The translations under genes were made by a program, and so were the position numbers. From positions 1,783,187-1,847,186 of the forward strand of contig NW_025064885.1 in assembly GCF_019112545.1 (NCBI RefSeq): a stretch of DNA of 64,000 bases. Direction: 5' to 3'. Below, piece after piece: positions 13,009-25,938 of this stretch (its first letter is position 1; every line of letters starts with the position of its first letter). Origin of the DNA: Guyanagaster necrorhizus. Lineage: Eukaryota > Basidiomycota > Agaricomycetes > Agaricales > Physalacriaceae. Below the pieces are notes generated by a model. That model worked only from the letters and a program-made list of their open reading frames with translations. It searched no databases and had not been told where the DNA came from.

Positions 13009-13823
13009 TCATGTCGGTGGATTTACACGCTCAGCATACTTTGCAGCCAAGCGCAACAAGTCCTTATCGTCCTCAAACGAGAGCTTCTCCAGAGCTTCGT
13101 TAACTTCAAACAACGCAGACTCCTCAAACCCCTCCGCTATCATGTGTGTTCCAACGCGCGGAGCGCCCTCGGGATCATCCAACGATGCGACGTACCAGAA
13201 TATCAATTTCACGTTCTTAGGTTTCTGGAGGGGCCTGATTGTAATAGCGAATGGTTCTGTGCATTCTTGCGACAGTCTGGGTACGTCTTCTTGGTGGGCT
13301 ACAGACGCAGAGGGGAGGGTTGCGCGTGTAGGTAGTGCAATAGGGAGGAGCATACAGGCGTAGCCCGTCTCTTCCAGGACTTCACATACTGCCGTTTTTG
13401 CGAGGTCTTCTCCCTCGTCCTTGCGCCCCTTGGCGAGGAGCCATTCGTTGCGCCTTTTGTAGTATACAAGGCAGACTTTGAGAGGCTTGTCTTTAGAAAT
13501 ATGAAAGGCAATCGCCCCAGCGGCAAGGACGAATTGATCAGAGGAATGATTGGTTTGCTTCGGATATCGCGGATCTGGAGGGGGCGTGAACGGTGTATTC
13601 ACGAGAGAACTTCGAAAGATACCCGCACGTGCTTGTTTAGTATTGCATGGTCGGTAGAACCACATGAATCCTGCGGTAGTACCAGCTAGGGCGGCTAAAA
13701 GCCACGTATCTGAAAATAAATCAGCCTGAAAGAAAGGACGAATGGAGCCTGGAGTGACATACGGTATTGATACATGGTGGAAGTCTGCAGGAACTCATCG
13801 GGCCGGTGCAGTTGTGGGTCCAT
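13009..13823 (-). CDS. Nudix hydrolase with N-terminal membrane anchor
   Basis: Two exons (13823-13763 and 13709-13009) give 253 residues. The short N-terminus MDPQLHRPDEFLQTSTMYQY leads into a hydrophobic segment, WLLAALAGTTAGFMWFY, likely a single membrane helix. The Nudix domain starts at FVLAAGAIAFHI. The Nudix box reads GRKDEGEDLAKTAVCEVL then EETGY: it fits G-x5-E-x7-RE-U-x-EE-x-G-U except that the conserved Arg before the catalytic Glu is Cys. The Glu residues that bind metal are present. Nudix enzymes hydrolyse nucleoside-diphosphate-linked compounds; the substrate is not predictable here. The start at 13823 was chosen because it adds the anchor in frame. Confidence 0.85.
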
Positions 13824-15539
13824 ATTGACTCATGGGGCTATTTATTTATGATCCTGTAATGGTGAAAGAAGTCTCAAAGTGAAAGAAATTAGGTGAGCAT
13901 TGCTATCGCAGGAGCTTTGCAGGAGCGACATTTGTTGAAGATGGATCCGTAGGCCGTACTTATATTCTCTCTCTTTCTCAGTTACCTTTTTCGTACCTAT
14001 CTCGATCACCTATAAAAGCTGCTCTGGCACATTGCCGTACCTCAGTCGTTTACACCTTCGCTGTGCCGACTGAGGTGCGTATATTCTTAGCTATATCAGA
14101 TCTCTTACTTACCTTCGTGATACAGGACTCATTATTGTTCTTCGTCTTTAACATTACAGGATCTCGATTATTAATCTGGACTTGGTCGCACTGGGCCCGG
14201 TGTGAACTATCCAAGACGAAAAAAAAGCCCTTGATATATTGCCGAGACGCGCGATCAGAAAATCCTCTGTGCTTTCGCAGTGCGAAAGATGCATGAGAAG
14301 CCAGGAACAGCCTCGCTCCAGTCTATTGTCCGATACCCATCTTTATGAAGGCACAGTCGAGTATTTACTCTATTAGAAGACCCCCTGGCAGAGACTCATG
14401 TGAGATTCAACGGGAGCCGTTCCCGCAGCAAAGGATATTCTCGAAATCACGATTTCCAGTAAAGATAAGGGTTTAGTTTACTATGCATAGATAAACCTTG
14501 TCCGATGGATAGTCTAAACAATGTGTGAAGTAAATTGAGGGATAAGATCTTGCCAGGTAATTTCAATTCAGAGTATTGCAGTTCCGTACAGTCGCCGCAA
14601 TGACAGACAGAAGAAGAGAAGTCTTGAGTATTGATCCAAGCGGCCAATCTAGAGAAAGAGATGATCAGCATGCGGTCGAATGCGACAACGCAACTCAACC
14701 AGTCCGTAAAAGATCGCCAAAGGTATGGTTCCGTGCCTTGCACGAAGAAAGCAGGACCTGTTAGGGCAAACCAGCCCAGGATCCAGGTACAGCTGGTTGG
14801 ATGACGACTCGTTCGACCACAGTGCGAGTGATGAAGAATCTGCAGGTGCTACGGTGATGCCTGAGCGCCGGAGGTATGATGGTATCGCTTGGATCGTAAC
14901 ACAAACTCGGTATCATTGATCAGTCTGAGGACAGTCCCATCTGTCAAGCGACTCTGGATCATTTCCAGGAGGTGGGCGGGAGAACGGTAAAGTACAGTTC
15001 GACAGCAGATTAGACTTTTCGCGTTCCCGGTTGTCGTTTGGCAGTCCGACTTTGAGACGGCTTGAAGGACTGATTGCACTTTGTCATTTGTGCCACTGAC
15101 TCGGAGCTGAACCAGACGATGATATGCGTGGATTGTCAAGCAAAGTACCTCAAGCAATATGGATCCCGCCTTTTCTCTTCTGTAATGATATGGTGATAGA
15201 AATTTCGTTAAGTGATGTCGAGTGCTTAACTACCAATGAAGACGGACTGAGATGAATCGCGAATCGCCATACTCTAGTACGATCCATCAACTAAGGCATC
15301 AAAGAGCTCAGACCCCATCCTCGAGAATGGCGGTGAGTGGTGGACGACCAGGGTCAGGAATAGACAGCGCGAGTTCACTGGCGGGAGTCTCAAGGAAAAG
15401 AATTGACCATAATTCATTTTTTGTTGGTTCATTTTAGTCCAGAAAAAATTAGAAGAGGAGGCCTTGAGAAACAAGAATAGGCATGAGAAGGGGATAAGGT
15501 TGTTGATCGTTGTTGTTCTCCGTCCTGACTCCCCCTTCA
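13824..15539. other. Long intergenic interval upstream of MFAP1
   Basis: About 1.7 kb. Open frames at 14447-14743 (-) and 14849-15157 (-) were read through, but neither shows a known motif or neighbouring exon that would support a gene. I see nothing else definable. Confidence 0.35.
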
Positions 15540-17400
15540 ATGTCTGCTGTTCCTCGTAAACAAGCCCCACGTATTGCACGGCCCGCTGCACGATATTGGA
15601 AAGGAAAGGCTCCAAAGGGAGTTGCTGAGGTCGAGTCTGACTCTGATGAGGAGGCGCCCGAAGTTGAGGAAGAACGCGATGTCCTTATTGGAGACATTGT
15701 TCAGGAAGACGATGAAGACCTACCGACTGCTCAGAATGTTTCAAAGGCTAGAATAAAGGCTATGAATGTGTCTTTGAAAGATGTAAATATCTCGAAAGAT
15801 GGAAAGGTTATCGTTGCAGGCAGAGACGAGTCAGGTCGAACAGCGCTAGAGGACGAGGAAGGTACGCTCGCTAATAGGATACTTGGCTTCACCCTTTTCT
15901 GACTTTATGACTTATAGGATCTGAAGAAGAGGAGTCTGATGAAGAAACGAAGCCTGGTCAACTGAAGGAGGAATCCGACGAGGTCTGTCATCTACTCTTT
16001 CTACTGCAGCGTTCTTACAAATCGATCTGTAGTCTAGCGAATACGAGACAGACTCAGAAGATGAAAAGCCAAAGATTCAGCTGAGGCCTGTATTCGTTCC
16101 AAAGTGCGCATATGTTAATCTAAACAACCTGCGTGCATGCTAACACGATCAAGTACAGGCGCAATCGACTCACTATTGCTGAGAAAGAGGCTCTGGCTGC
16201 AGACTCAGGAGAAGCACAGAGAAAGAAAGAGTTGGAGCTTGAAGAACGGAAAAAGCAGAGCCACGACCTGGTAGCAGAAAGCATTAGGCGGGAACTAGCT
16301 GAAAGTGAGCTTTTCATGCCGATTTTTTTTTGTTGTAGCTTATCGGACATTCAGAGGAGAAGGAGGATGATATACCGGATGTTGACGACACTGATGGCTT
16401 GGACCCTCCTGGCGAATTCGAGGCTTGGCGACTGCGCGAACTTGGACGAATCAAGAAGGAGAAGGAGGAAGAGATTCGCAGAGAAGAGGAGCGAGAAGAA
16501 ATTGAACGGCGTAGAGCCTTGCCTGAGGCGCAGCGTTTGAAGGAGGACCTCGAACACGCTCGAAAGCTTCGGGACGAAAAGCCCAAAGGCCAGCAGAAGT
16601 TTCTTCAAAAGTATTGGCACAAAGGCGCCTTCCATCAGGTACATATATCACCTCAGGAAATTGACCTCTCTGACGTTGCGATAGGACGAAGAGATTCTCA
16701 AGCGCCACGACTACACTGAAGCTACCGAATCTACGGTCGACGTTTCATCCCTACCCAAAGTCATGCAAGTCAAAAATTTTGGCAAGAGAAGCCGAACAAA
16801 ATATACACATTTATTGGATCAAGATACCACAGTCCCTACTGGAGGATTTGGCGGCATTGCGCCTGTTAAATCAGGAGGAAAATCCCTTGAAGGAGGGGGT
16901 TGCTTCTTGTGCGGTGGCCCACACTTGAAAAAAGGTAATTTGATTTGTATGTCGACCATCGTTCCTTATTATTATTCCCAGATTGTCCACAAAATACGGG
17001 ACCCCTACCACTATCGGGTCGGGGCCCTGGAACAGGCTCGAACAACGTTTCGGGAGCATCGCGTTCATGGGGCGCACCTCCCCCACCACAGGACGGACAG
17101 TCATGGCGATCGAATGACGACGTCCGAGATGATGGTGGCCGAAGCAGAGGCCATGTACGGGACAACGATGGCCGGGGAGCACGTCGAGGAGATGGTGGTT
17201 ATCGCCGACATGACAGAAGTAAACCGGGTGACCGCTATGATTATGATTCTCGAGACTCGAGGCGTAGGTCCCGATCTCCGCGTCGCACACCCGACGGTCA
17301 TGATGATAGCGACAGAGACTATCGACACAGGGAACGGCGGCATTCTAGAGACCGTCTTGATGACCGAGATCATAGGGAGAAGCGAAGACGGATAAGTTGA
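15540..17400 (+). CDS. MFAP1-like spliceosomal protein with C-terminal zinc knuckle
   Basis: Begins [20 protein letters not shown] at 15540. The body is the highly charged MFAP1 family: acidic stretches, then [20 protein letters not shown], a long coiled-coil-like Glu/Arg region ([19 protein letters not shown]), [14 protein letters not shown], and the diagnostic [20 protein letters not shown] followed by DQDTT. Human MFAP1 ends soon after this point, from memory. Here the protein continues with [13 protein letters not shown], a CCHC zinc-knuckle-like motif (spacing 2-3-4), and an Arg/Ser/Asp-rich tail ending in REKRRRIS. The family associates with the spliceosomal B complex in the nucleus. 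Exons join in frame, including across the zinc knuckle. Confidence 0.9.
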
Positions 17401-17566
17401 ATCGTGTATTTCATGTTATATACGGTCATCTCTCTCGGGTAAGACTTGCGTGGCAACTTGTTGATCGTGACGCGGTCAATTATCGTGTACAAGGCTGATA
17501 AATTCTTACCGTGGAATGGACGGCTACGCCATTGACGCTGATTCTCTGACGTATAGCGCACAAACG

Positions 17567-17900
17567 ATGTCGAGAATGGTCAAAGTCGCGATAATAGGCA
17601 GTGGCGTAGTTGGTCTTACTGCTGCCTGCCTTCTAAACAAGCACTCAGGACGAAGATCCGTGCTTCGATGTTTATTTGTTCACAACGGCCTGTACCAGGA
17701 CCGCATGGCATGTACATGAAAATCTTATCGTTATGCTCCAGACGTTGACCTTTAGGATGGTCAGTTCATTCACATCTTACTTACCTGTATCAGGTCGGGA
17801 CCAAAACTGGAAAGTGGGTATTCCGATGCACTCTTTTCAAGGAGGTGACCATCCGAGCTGGTGTATTCTCGGCCGATGTGCTGATCGTATTGTACCATTT
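17567..17900 (+). pseudogene. Relic of an FAD-dependent oxidoreductase (D-amino-acid oxidase type)
   Basis: An ATG at 17567 opens MSRMVKVAIIGSGVVGLTAA, a Rossmann FAD-binding start with GxGxxG, as found in D-amino-acid oxidases and related flavoenzymes. The frame ends within about 50 codons and no following exons restore the FAD-oxidoreductase fold. Scattered coding-like pieces occur to about 17890. I read this as a decayed gene start. A short unrelated gene is possible, and the family call rests only on the nucleotide-binding loop. Confidence 0.4.
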
Positions 17901-18953
17901 CAGGATACTACAAGCGGCTAATAGCGTTCTGCAATCACCTTAGGGTCAAGTTCGCATCACGAGATTTTTCTTACCCTTTTTTTCTCCTTTCCATGTCTGA
18001 AAAGGGCCGTCAACTAACAACAGAACTGATATACCATGGCGTTTCGGGGTTCGGCTAGCAAAGCAGACCTGGTGTTAACACTACGGGCAGCCTTGAAAGC
18101 TTGGACGATCGGGTTCTTTGTCATTTGGTCCATTCATATTCTTCTATCTGAAGAAAGTTGTGGCTCTCCATTCCCGTGGTGCGATCGTGACTGGGATCGA
18201 AACTAAAGTGGGTTAAGAAGACACATCTTACTAGTCTCTTCGCTAGATGGACGTGCTTCGGAGATGTTTGGACAGAATTCACTCAAGTTATCATTGTGCC
18301 GTCATTCTTGGCCGTCGCGTCGAGGAATTTCTAGGCATGGGATTGTTTCTGCTTTGCATCATGATTGTGATTCACGCGTTATTCAAATTGTGTCTGGTTT
18401 ACCCTGGACGAAACGGGCGACCACAGCGACTTGAATCGACCTGAGCAGGTGTACTAATACCCATAAAGACTATAGCACCGCGATGTCCACCATCCTCGTA
18501 CACCATGGTGGCACGTTCTACGCCGACCATTGATATAGATTGTACACCCCAGGTAACTTTAATCAATTATAAATTCGCCTGCCAGTCGCTGTGATTGTTG
18601 ATAATCTTGAATTCGACTGGAACATTTACAATTCACGCGATGATGTTGTTAAATCACGTGATGTCGTCGTGACGATGTAACTATATTTGGAAAGTACTGA
18701 AGAGTTTGAAAAGATTATTCGAATTCTAGACCCGGACTCTGACTGCGACATTTACAACGAACATTTATGCGATTCAAGGGTAATATCTGGGCATTTTTCT
18801 GGTCGTATCCCTCTGAGAGCGAAGAACGTAACGTTGGATAGATGATTGGTTGGGGACGCTCACGGGACTACGGGTACAACTCGGCATCATGATTCTGTCT
18901 TAACCCATGGCTACGCCTGTGACGCTATGGTGTGAAACCTGACCATATCTCTC
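17901..18953. other. Non-coding interval upstream of the BTB gene
   Basis: No coding frame of note. It contains a perfect 10-bp palindrome atcacgtgat at 18653-18662, about 290 bp upstream of the BTB gene start. Confidence 0.35.
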
Positions 18954-19900
18954 ATGGCCACCACCCAAATCTCGGACCGATGTACGTACGACGCCCACTC
19001 GCTGTCCGTCCCCCACTTGCCCCGTATTTCCTCAGTCAACGCCGCAGACTCTGATCTTACTCTCAAGTCGTGCGACGGCGTCCTCTTTCGTGTACATCGC
19101 ATAAACCTCGAGATGCATTCCCAGGTGTTCGCCAATGCTGGAGGGTCGACGATTCCAGAGCAACAGGAGGTCGTTACCCTCACAGAACGCGCTGAGGTGC
19201 TCGAGCTCATGCTTCAGTATATGTACCTGCAGCGCCAGCCGGACTTGAGGCACGTCAAATTTGAGGTGCTCAAGGACCTCGCTGAGGCCGTAGAGAAGTA
19301 TGAGATATACTCGGCCATGGGTGTATGTTCCCAGAAAATGAAGTACGCTCCACTAGGGTCTGTATTGCTTTGTATTGAATTCGACTGGTGCTCTATCAGG
19401 GAGTCCATAGCGAACCACCCATTGGACGTGCTTCTTTACAGTGTTCGACACAAGTATGATGACATCATCAATGACTGTGCCGAAGCTAGTATCAACATGT
19501 CGACGACCGACATGCTAAGGTCTCTTCCTTCTGACATATTCGCCGCTTGGGTAGGTCACTCATACCTTCTATTTTTTTTCTATTGCTTAGCGCTTCTCAG
19601 ATTCGATACCATCAGGATTGGACAGACCTGATGAACAAGGAGTATACGCGCTTCGGTCCTACGCGACACCACAAGGATGTCACCGTACATCACTGTGAAA
19701 TATGGGCAGAGAACTACGCTTGTATCGCCCACGAGATTGCAGGCAGACCCCAGAATCTGCTCAAGTTACGATCGCTATTAGAGCGGAGGCAGCAAGCACT
19801 AGGGAATCGCTGCGAAGACTGTAAGAGGGAGTTGGGATATTGGTACCATCAGGCTAACAGGGACAGGAATGACTTGCCACAGTTTAGCGAATACCTTTAG
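18954..19900 (+). CDS. BTB/POZ domain protein
   Basis: Three exons starting MATTQISDRCTYDAHSLSVP. Residues 30-130 fit a BTB fold of the type common in Agaricomycetes: DLTLKSCDGVLFRVHRINLE, then the helix following MHSQVFAN, and VLELMLQYMYLQRQPDL. The C-terminal exon reads EIWAENYACIAHEIAGRPQN and contains a Cys pair in NRCEDCKRELGYWYHQ. Proteins of this kind form very large families in mushrooms and mostly have no assigned function; some are substrate adaptors for Cullin-3. The start at 18954 was preferred because an earlier ATG at 18908 runs into a stop. Confidence 0.8.
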
Positions 19901-20128
19901 CTTGTGGAATGGGAAGAACATACGTATCAAATAATGTAACGGAATATACTGTATATGTATACCAGTAGTTGCACATGTGGATGTTTTATTACGGAGATTC
20001 AACTTCAGGCGTTACTTATTAGCAGCAATAAGAAGTACGATAAAATAAAAGAACGAACTTGCAGGGGAGCCACTCATCTTCTTTGAATGCTTTAGGATTA
20101 TTTCAATATCAATAGCTGTTTATTCTGC

Positions 20129-20376
20129 ATGATTTTGCGAGGTGAGAGCGACGAGAACAATGGTGCCATGACCTTCCAGGTCAGTGAGTTATGTTGAGTA
20201 GTCAGACATTCCATCCATCTCAACAGCACGTCTGTCTTGTCCATTTTCATGTCGTACCGAAGCCCGACGAGAAAGAGGGATTGATTCTAGACATAGAGAA
20301 AAGTTGGCCTCAACAATCTCCTGATGAGACTGAACTTGAGGCTACTCAGGCCAAAATGGTTGGTCGTTTAGGATAG
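20129..20376 (+). pseudogene. 3' remnant of a HIT-family (histidine triad) hydrolase gene
   Basis: The exon at about 20209-20376 reads HVCLVHFHVVPKPDEKEGLI followed by LDIEKSWPQQSPDETELEAT and ends GRLG. It matches the C-terminal half of HIT nucleotide hydrolases, including most of the His-x-His-x-His signature. The N-terminal half, with the first catalytic strands, is missing. Only a short possible leader from ATG 20129 (MILRGESDENNGAMTFQ) can be joined by a small intron. I therefore call it a truncated copy. It lies just before FAL1 on the same strand. Confidence 0.5.
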
Positions 20377-20615
20377 CTGAAATGGAAAAGGTTCTGAAAG
20401 ATAGAAATGTACGGGGAAGAATTGAACCAATAAAAAGCCAGATATGATACTAGTACTGCAGCGTCTGAGAATTTCGGTGGTCAGGATGAGCACTCAGAGC
20501 GGGCTGATTACTAATTATGAATATATTATTTATAATAAATAATTGGATTTTTCAAACATGATGTTAATTTCCAACTCCGCTCGTTCTTCCCTTCCAAAAC
20601 CTTGACCAAGGAAAA

Positions 20616-22176
<1,561 letters not shown>

Positions 22177-22923
22177 CCGTCTCAGTGTGTACTAGTGTTC
22201 ATTTACTTAACTCATTTATGTAGTTTATTGCTCTGAGTTTTCGTGTTGTCTTTGCTCATCCTTCTTGAGGTAGCATCGGCGTGTAATACGCTACGTGATG
22301 CAGTACTGACTGTCGGCGCGCGATCCTGGGTAAGAACAATCTCTGTCGGTTTATTTCTTGTCAAGCTAGTCGCATTACTGGCCTATCTCTACAATCCAAA
22401 GAATGGTAGGAGAGTGCGACTTCGGACAACCAGGCCACAGAAATATGAATGTAGTATTTGGAATACGCACAACAGCTCAGACAGAAAAAACGAAACGGGC
22501 TCGGGGATTTGCCGGTTTGTCCTGTCAGTGGTCGCACAATTTTATAGCGCTCAACTTTTCGGCCTATCTCGCGTCCAGTGTAATCTCGTTTTCATATATG
22601 CGGTGTGCTAAGGAATAGCCAACAGCTCGAAAGACTTTGAAAGATGGAGAAATCTCGTCGAAGTTCTCGTCACTGAGGGCCCCGGTTTGTGAAGCGCAAT
22701 GTGTGAGAACCTGGTACGTTACATGTAATTTTTGTGTTTAATTATGATCTGCCTCCGAAGGAAGTTCCCATCAGCTTTGGTCCTAGCTAGTGTCATCGCC
22801 TGAACAATGTCAGCTCTCAGTGGACAACTATGCCCAGCTATTAAAAGTTTACGCATTCGCAACCCTACAATAACACAATGCCAAAGGGAAGTCAATGTTG
22901 AGCCTTCGATATCCACGACGCAA
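22177..22923. other. 3' flanks between FAL1 and luz
   Basis: The two genes converge here. No coding sequence or clear repeat was found in about 750 bp. This marks the left border of the bioluminescence cluster. Confidence 0.4.
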
Positions 22924-23780
22924 CTATACGACAACCTTTCCAGCTGGGTCGTTGGTCATATAGCCTATCGATGCCTCAATAATCAATTCCACTATTGCCA
23001 CCTCTTCCTCGTTGCGTGGTGCGTAAATAAACGTCCACTCTGTCGGTGGGCCGGGAACGCCTGGGCCCGCCAGCGGATGTCGCTGTCCCCATCCCTTCGA
23101 CACAACTTCCTTCCCATCTTGGGCGGCTAGGGCAAGATGCAAGGTGTAGTCATGGTAATCATGCATGTGCGCGATCTCCCTCTTTGTTCTGCGCACGGTG
23201 TCGTGACTTGGGATGTTTTTTGCATCGTTGATGGGTACGGAGGGGAGCAGGAAGATTGCTTCGGCGTGGAACTCGAACTTGGATAGGCTGAGATGGGTGA
23301 GGTCGGTATGACGAGCTTGCACACGTGGAATGACTGTAGCTTTGAGTTCTTTGAGAGCAAACTCGGGGTCAGGCGTCTGGTTGCGCTGTGGATCGTCTCA
23401 ATTAGCTATTGCGTGACGACGGCAAGCAACATTTTTCTCACTTGTCTTTGGATTATATGGCTGGTTGTGACGGGCCGCGGGCCATTGCGAGGAGGCAAGT
23501 CAGGTAGCCACCTGCGCTTCTCGGGAAGGTGGTCATATATCGCGAGGCCCTTTTGCTCCTGACGGAATAAGGAGAGGACACAGACGATGATGTATCCCTT
23601 GATGTTCTGAGGAGCGTAGGAGGGGCCGCCAGATAGGAAGGTCTGGTAGTCCCTGCGAATGTAAGGGAAAGCGATGGCAGAGGCGACTGCCATAGTACAA
23701 CAAGCGACAGCTAAGCTGCGATTCTTGATACCAAAGAGATATCTGACGAGGTCGAATTTCATGCTGTCAATGAAGGACAT
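22924..23780 (-). CDS. luz: Fungal luciferase (3-hydroxyhispidin-dependent)
   Basis: Two exons (23780-23442 and 23385-22924, intron of 56 bp) splice to 266 residues, essentially the length known for fungal luciferases. The N-terminus has a membrane helix (LAVACCTMAVASAIAF), then RRDYQTFLSGGPSYAPQN, GYIIVCVLSLFRQEQKGLAI and LPEKRRWLPDLPPRNGPRP. The second exon carries VIPRVQARHTDLTHLSLSKF, SHDTVRRTKREIAHMHDYHD, TLHLALAAQDGKEVVSKGWG, RHPLAGPGVPGPPTEWTF and IEASIGYMTNDPAGKV. These segments match the luminous-mushroom luciferase family from start to end. Luz oxidises 3-hydroxyhispidin with O2 to a high-energy intermediate that decays to caffeylpyruvate with green light. The frame is intact. The C-terminus stops a few residues earlier than the Neonothopanus enzyme as I recall it. 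Confidence 0.96.
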
Positions 23781-24234
23781 GCTATGTAATGCTGAAAACG
23801 ATATCTTCAAACATACGAGCCTTATACCATACCTGGTTATTCCCTCGATACAGCGACACCGGTGAGGCGTTAAATATACACCGACAGGGTCATCAATGTC
23901 GGGAGAAGTACTCAATCTTCTCGTCATTGTCAGGAACTTTCATCTCACCGGAGAACCAGGAGCCGTGGATTTCGGTTTACGCCAGTTAGTATTCCATTCA
24001 TGTTGTCAAGCTCTATCCTCTCTGGGCTGGGTACGTGTTATAGCCTTTGACCCATGGTGCTAATCTTCATGCTCAGATTTGGTTTATCTGGCCAAAACAC
24101 TAGTACCCCGTGCCGGGGACAATCGGGCTGTAAAAGGCTTTCGAGCTGGATAGTTGGGATTCTGTATCTCAAGACCGAATCTTCAGCTTGTCTTCTCGGT
24201 GTTCTAATTCAAGCATACGTTTTACGTATCTACA
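23781..24234. promoter_or_regulatory. Shared divergent promoter of luz and h3h
   Basis: Only 454 bp separate the luz ATG (23780, minus) from the h3h ATG (24235, plus). Luciferase and luciferin-producing hydroxylase therefore share one upstream region and may be co-regulated. No specific factor site could be assigned. Confidence 0.6.
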
Positions 24235-25938
24235 ATGCAACAAATCGACGAAGTGTGCCCATTGAAAGTGATCGTTGTAGGTGCTGGACTTGGGGGCCTT
24301 TCTGCTGCCATTGCCCTTCGTAGGCAAGGCCATTGTGTCCATGTAGGTTTCTCAAAATCTCCTATAGACCATCAGGTGATGAAGTCGCCTTCCAAGATAC
24401 TGGAATCGTCAAGTTTCAAGAGCGAACTTGGCGCAGGTCTCGCAGTACCGCCCAATACTGTACGCTCACTTCGAGGCCTAGGCTGTAACATCGACAATCT
24501 CAAGCCTGTGGATAATCTTTGTGTACGTCCTTATTTTATTGCCTTTTTTTGGGAAACAAAACCCATATTTCCTGTAGTTCACTGCCATGGCGCATGACGG
24601 AAGTCCTGGTATGATGAATAACATGACGGACTATGGCCAGGCGTATGGAGATGTAAGGATTTTAATGCTTTCTTTTACCCGCTAAGCTATTCATGAACAC
24701 TTGGAAGCCTTGGGTAATGGCGCATCGTGTTGACCTTCACAATGAGCTCATGCGAGTGGCCCTTGAACCCGAAAAAACGGGACCTCCTGCCCAGCTTCGT
24801 CTGGACAGCCAGGTGGCATCTTGCAATGTAGATGCCTGTACCGTTTCTCTTGTCGACGGAACAATTTATTCCGCTGATCTTATCGTTGGTGCAGACGGAA
24901 TTAGGGTGTGCCTCAAATTCTTTCACTGGTAGTGATGATCGTGCTAATGAGAAGCTTAGTCTACCATACGCTCCTATGTTTTGGACGCAGAAATAGACAT
25001 ACCTCCTACCGGTATCGCTGGATACCGTTGGCTCACACCTGCAGAAGCTTTGGAGCCATATCCCGAACTCGACTGGATCATCAAGAACCCACCCCTAGGA
25101 GCACGTTTAATCACAGCTCCTGTACGCCGAAACGACAGCATTGAGCAGTCGGGTCCTGCTCCTATTTCTGAGAAGGCTGACAAGCGTACGATCATCATCT
25201 ACGCGTGCCGGAATGGTACTATGCTTAACGTTCTCGGTGTACACGATGACCCTCGCAACCAGAACGAAGTTGGTAAGCCTTCAGGAGAGCGGGGTTTTCT
25301 CAGTTTATTAATTCTACCCCAGGATGGAACGTGCCAGTTACCCAAGAAAGTTTGCTGGATTTTTTTAAAGACTATCATCCCCGATTCAAGCGTCTGCTTG
25401 AGCTGGCTGACAATGTTCATCTGTGGCAAATGCGCGTCGTCCCGCGGCTTGAGACTTGGATCAATAAACGCGTGTGTTTGTTGGGCGATTCTGCGCATGC
25501 ATCATTACCAAGTACGGTCGACCTGCATGTTATATCGTGCGACTTGCTGACAACTATCTAATGCAGCACTCGGTCAAGGCTTCGGGATGGGACTTGAGGA
25601 TGCCGTAGCCCTTGCAACCCTCCTTCCGATGGGAACCAAAGTGTCTGACATCGAGAACCGCCTCGTCGCCTACGAAAGCTTGCGTAAGGGGCGCGCTGAG
25701 TATGTGGCCATGGAATCGTTCGAACAACAGAATATCCCGGAAAAGCGAGGCTTGTATCTCAGGTGTAAGTGGTCTATTTCTTCAGTACATCGTACTAAGG
25801 CACAATTTTGAAGCTTCTATGATGCGTGACGAAATCATGGGTTATGATGTCAAAGCCGAGGCTGAGAAGGTTTTTAAAGAATTAATGACCTCGACTGATA
25901 AGGTTACATACCGTCCCCATGTGGACTGTCTATGGTAG
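24235..25938 (+). CDS. h3h: Hispidin 3-hydroxylase (FAD-dependent monooxygenase)
   Basis: Eight exons (24235-24342, 24397-24522, 24578-24652, 24708-24905, 24960-25272, 25323-25511, 25567-25764, 25814-25938) give 443 residues in one frame. The FAD dinucleotide loop is VIVVGAGLGGLSAAIALRRQ; the DG motif is SADLIVGADGIRSTIR; the second FAD motif is KRVCLLGDSAHASLPT followed by LGQGFGMGLEDAVALA. Segments such as ELGAGLAVPPNTVRSL and HRVDLHNELMRVAL match the hydroxylase of luminous fungi. The enzyme uses NAD(P)H and O2 to turn hispidin into 3-hydroxyhispidin, the luciferin. The C-terminal tail (TDKVTYRPHVDCLW) is longer than in the Neonothopanus enzyme as I recall it. It looks fully functional. 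Confidence 0.95.
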
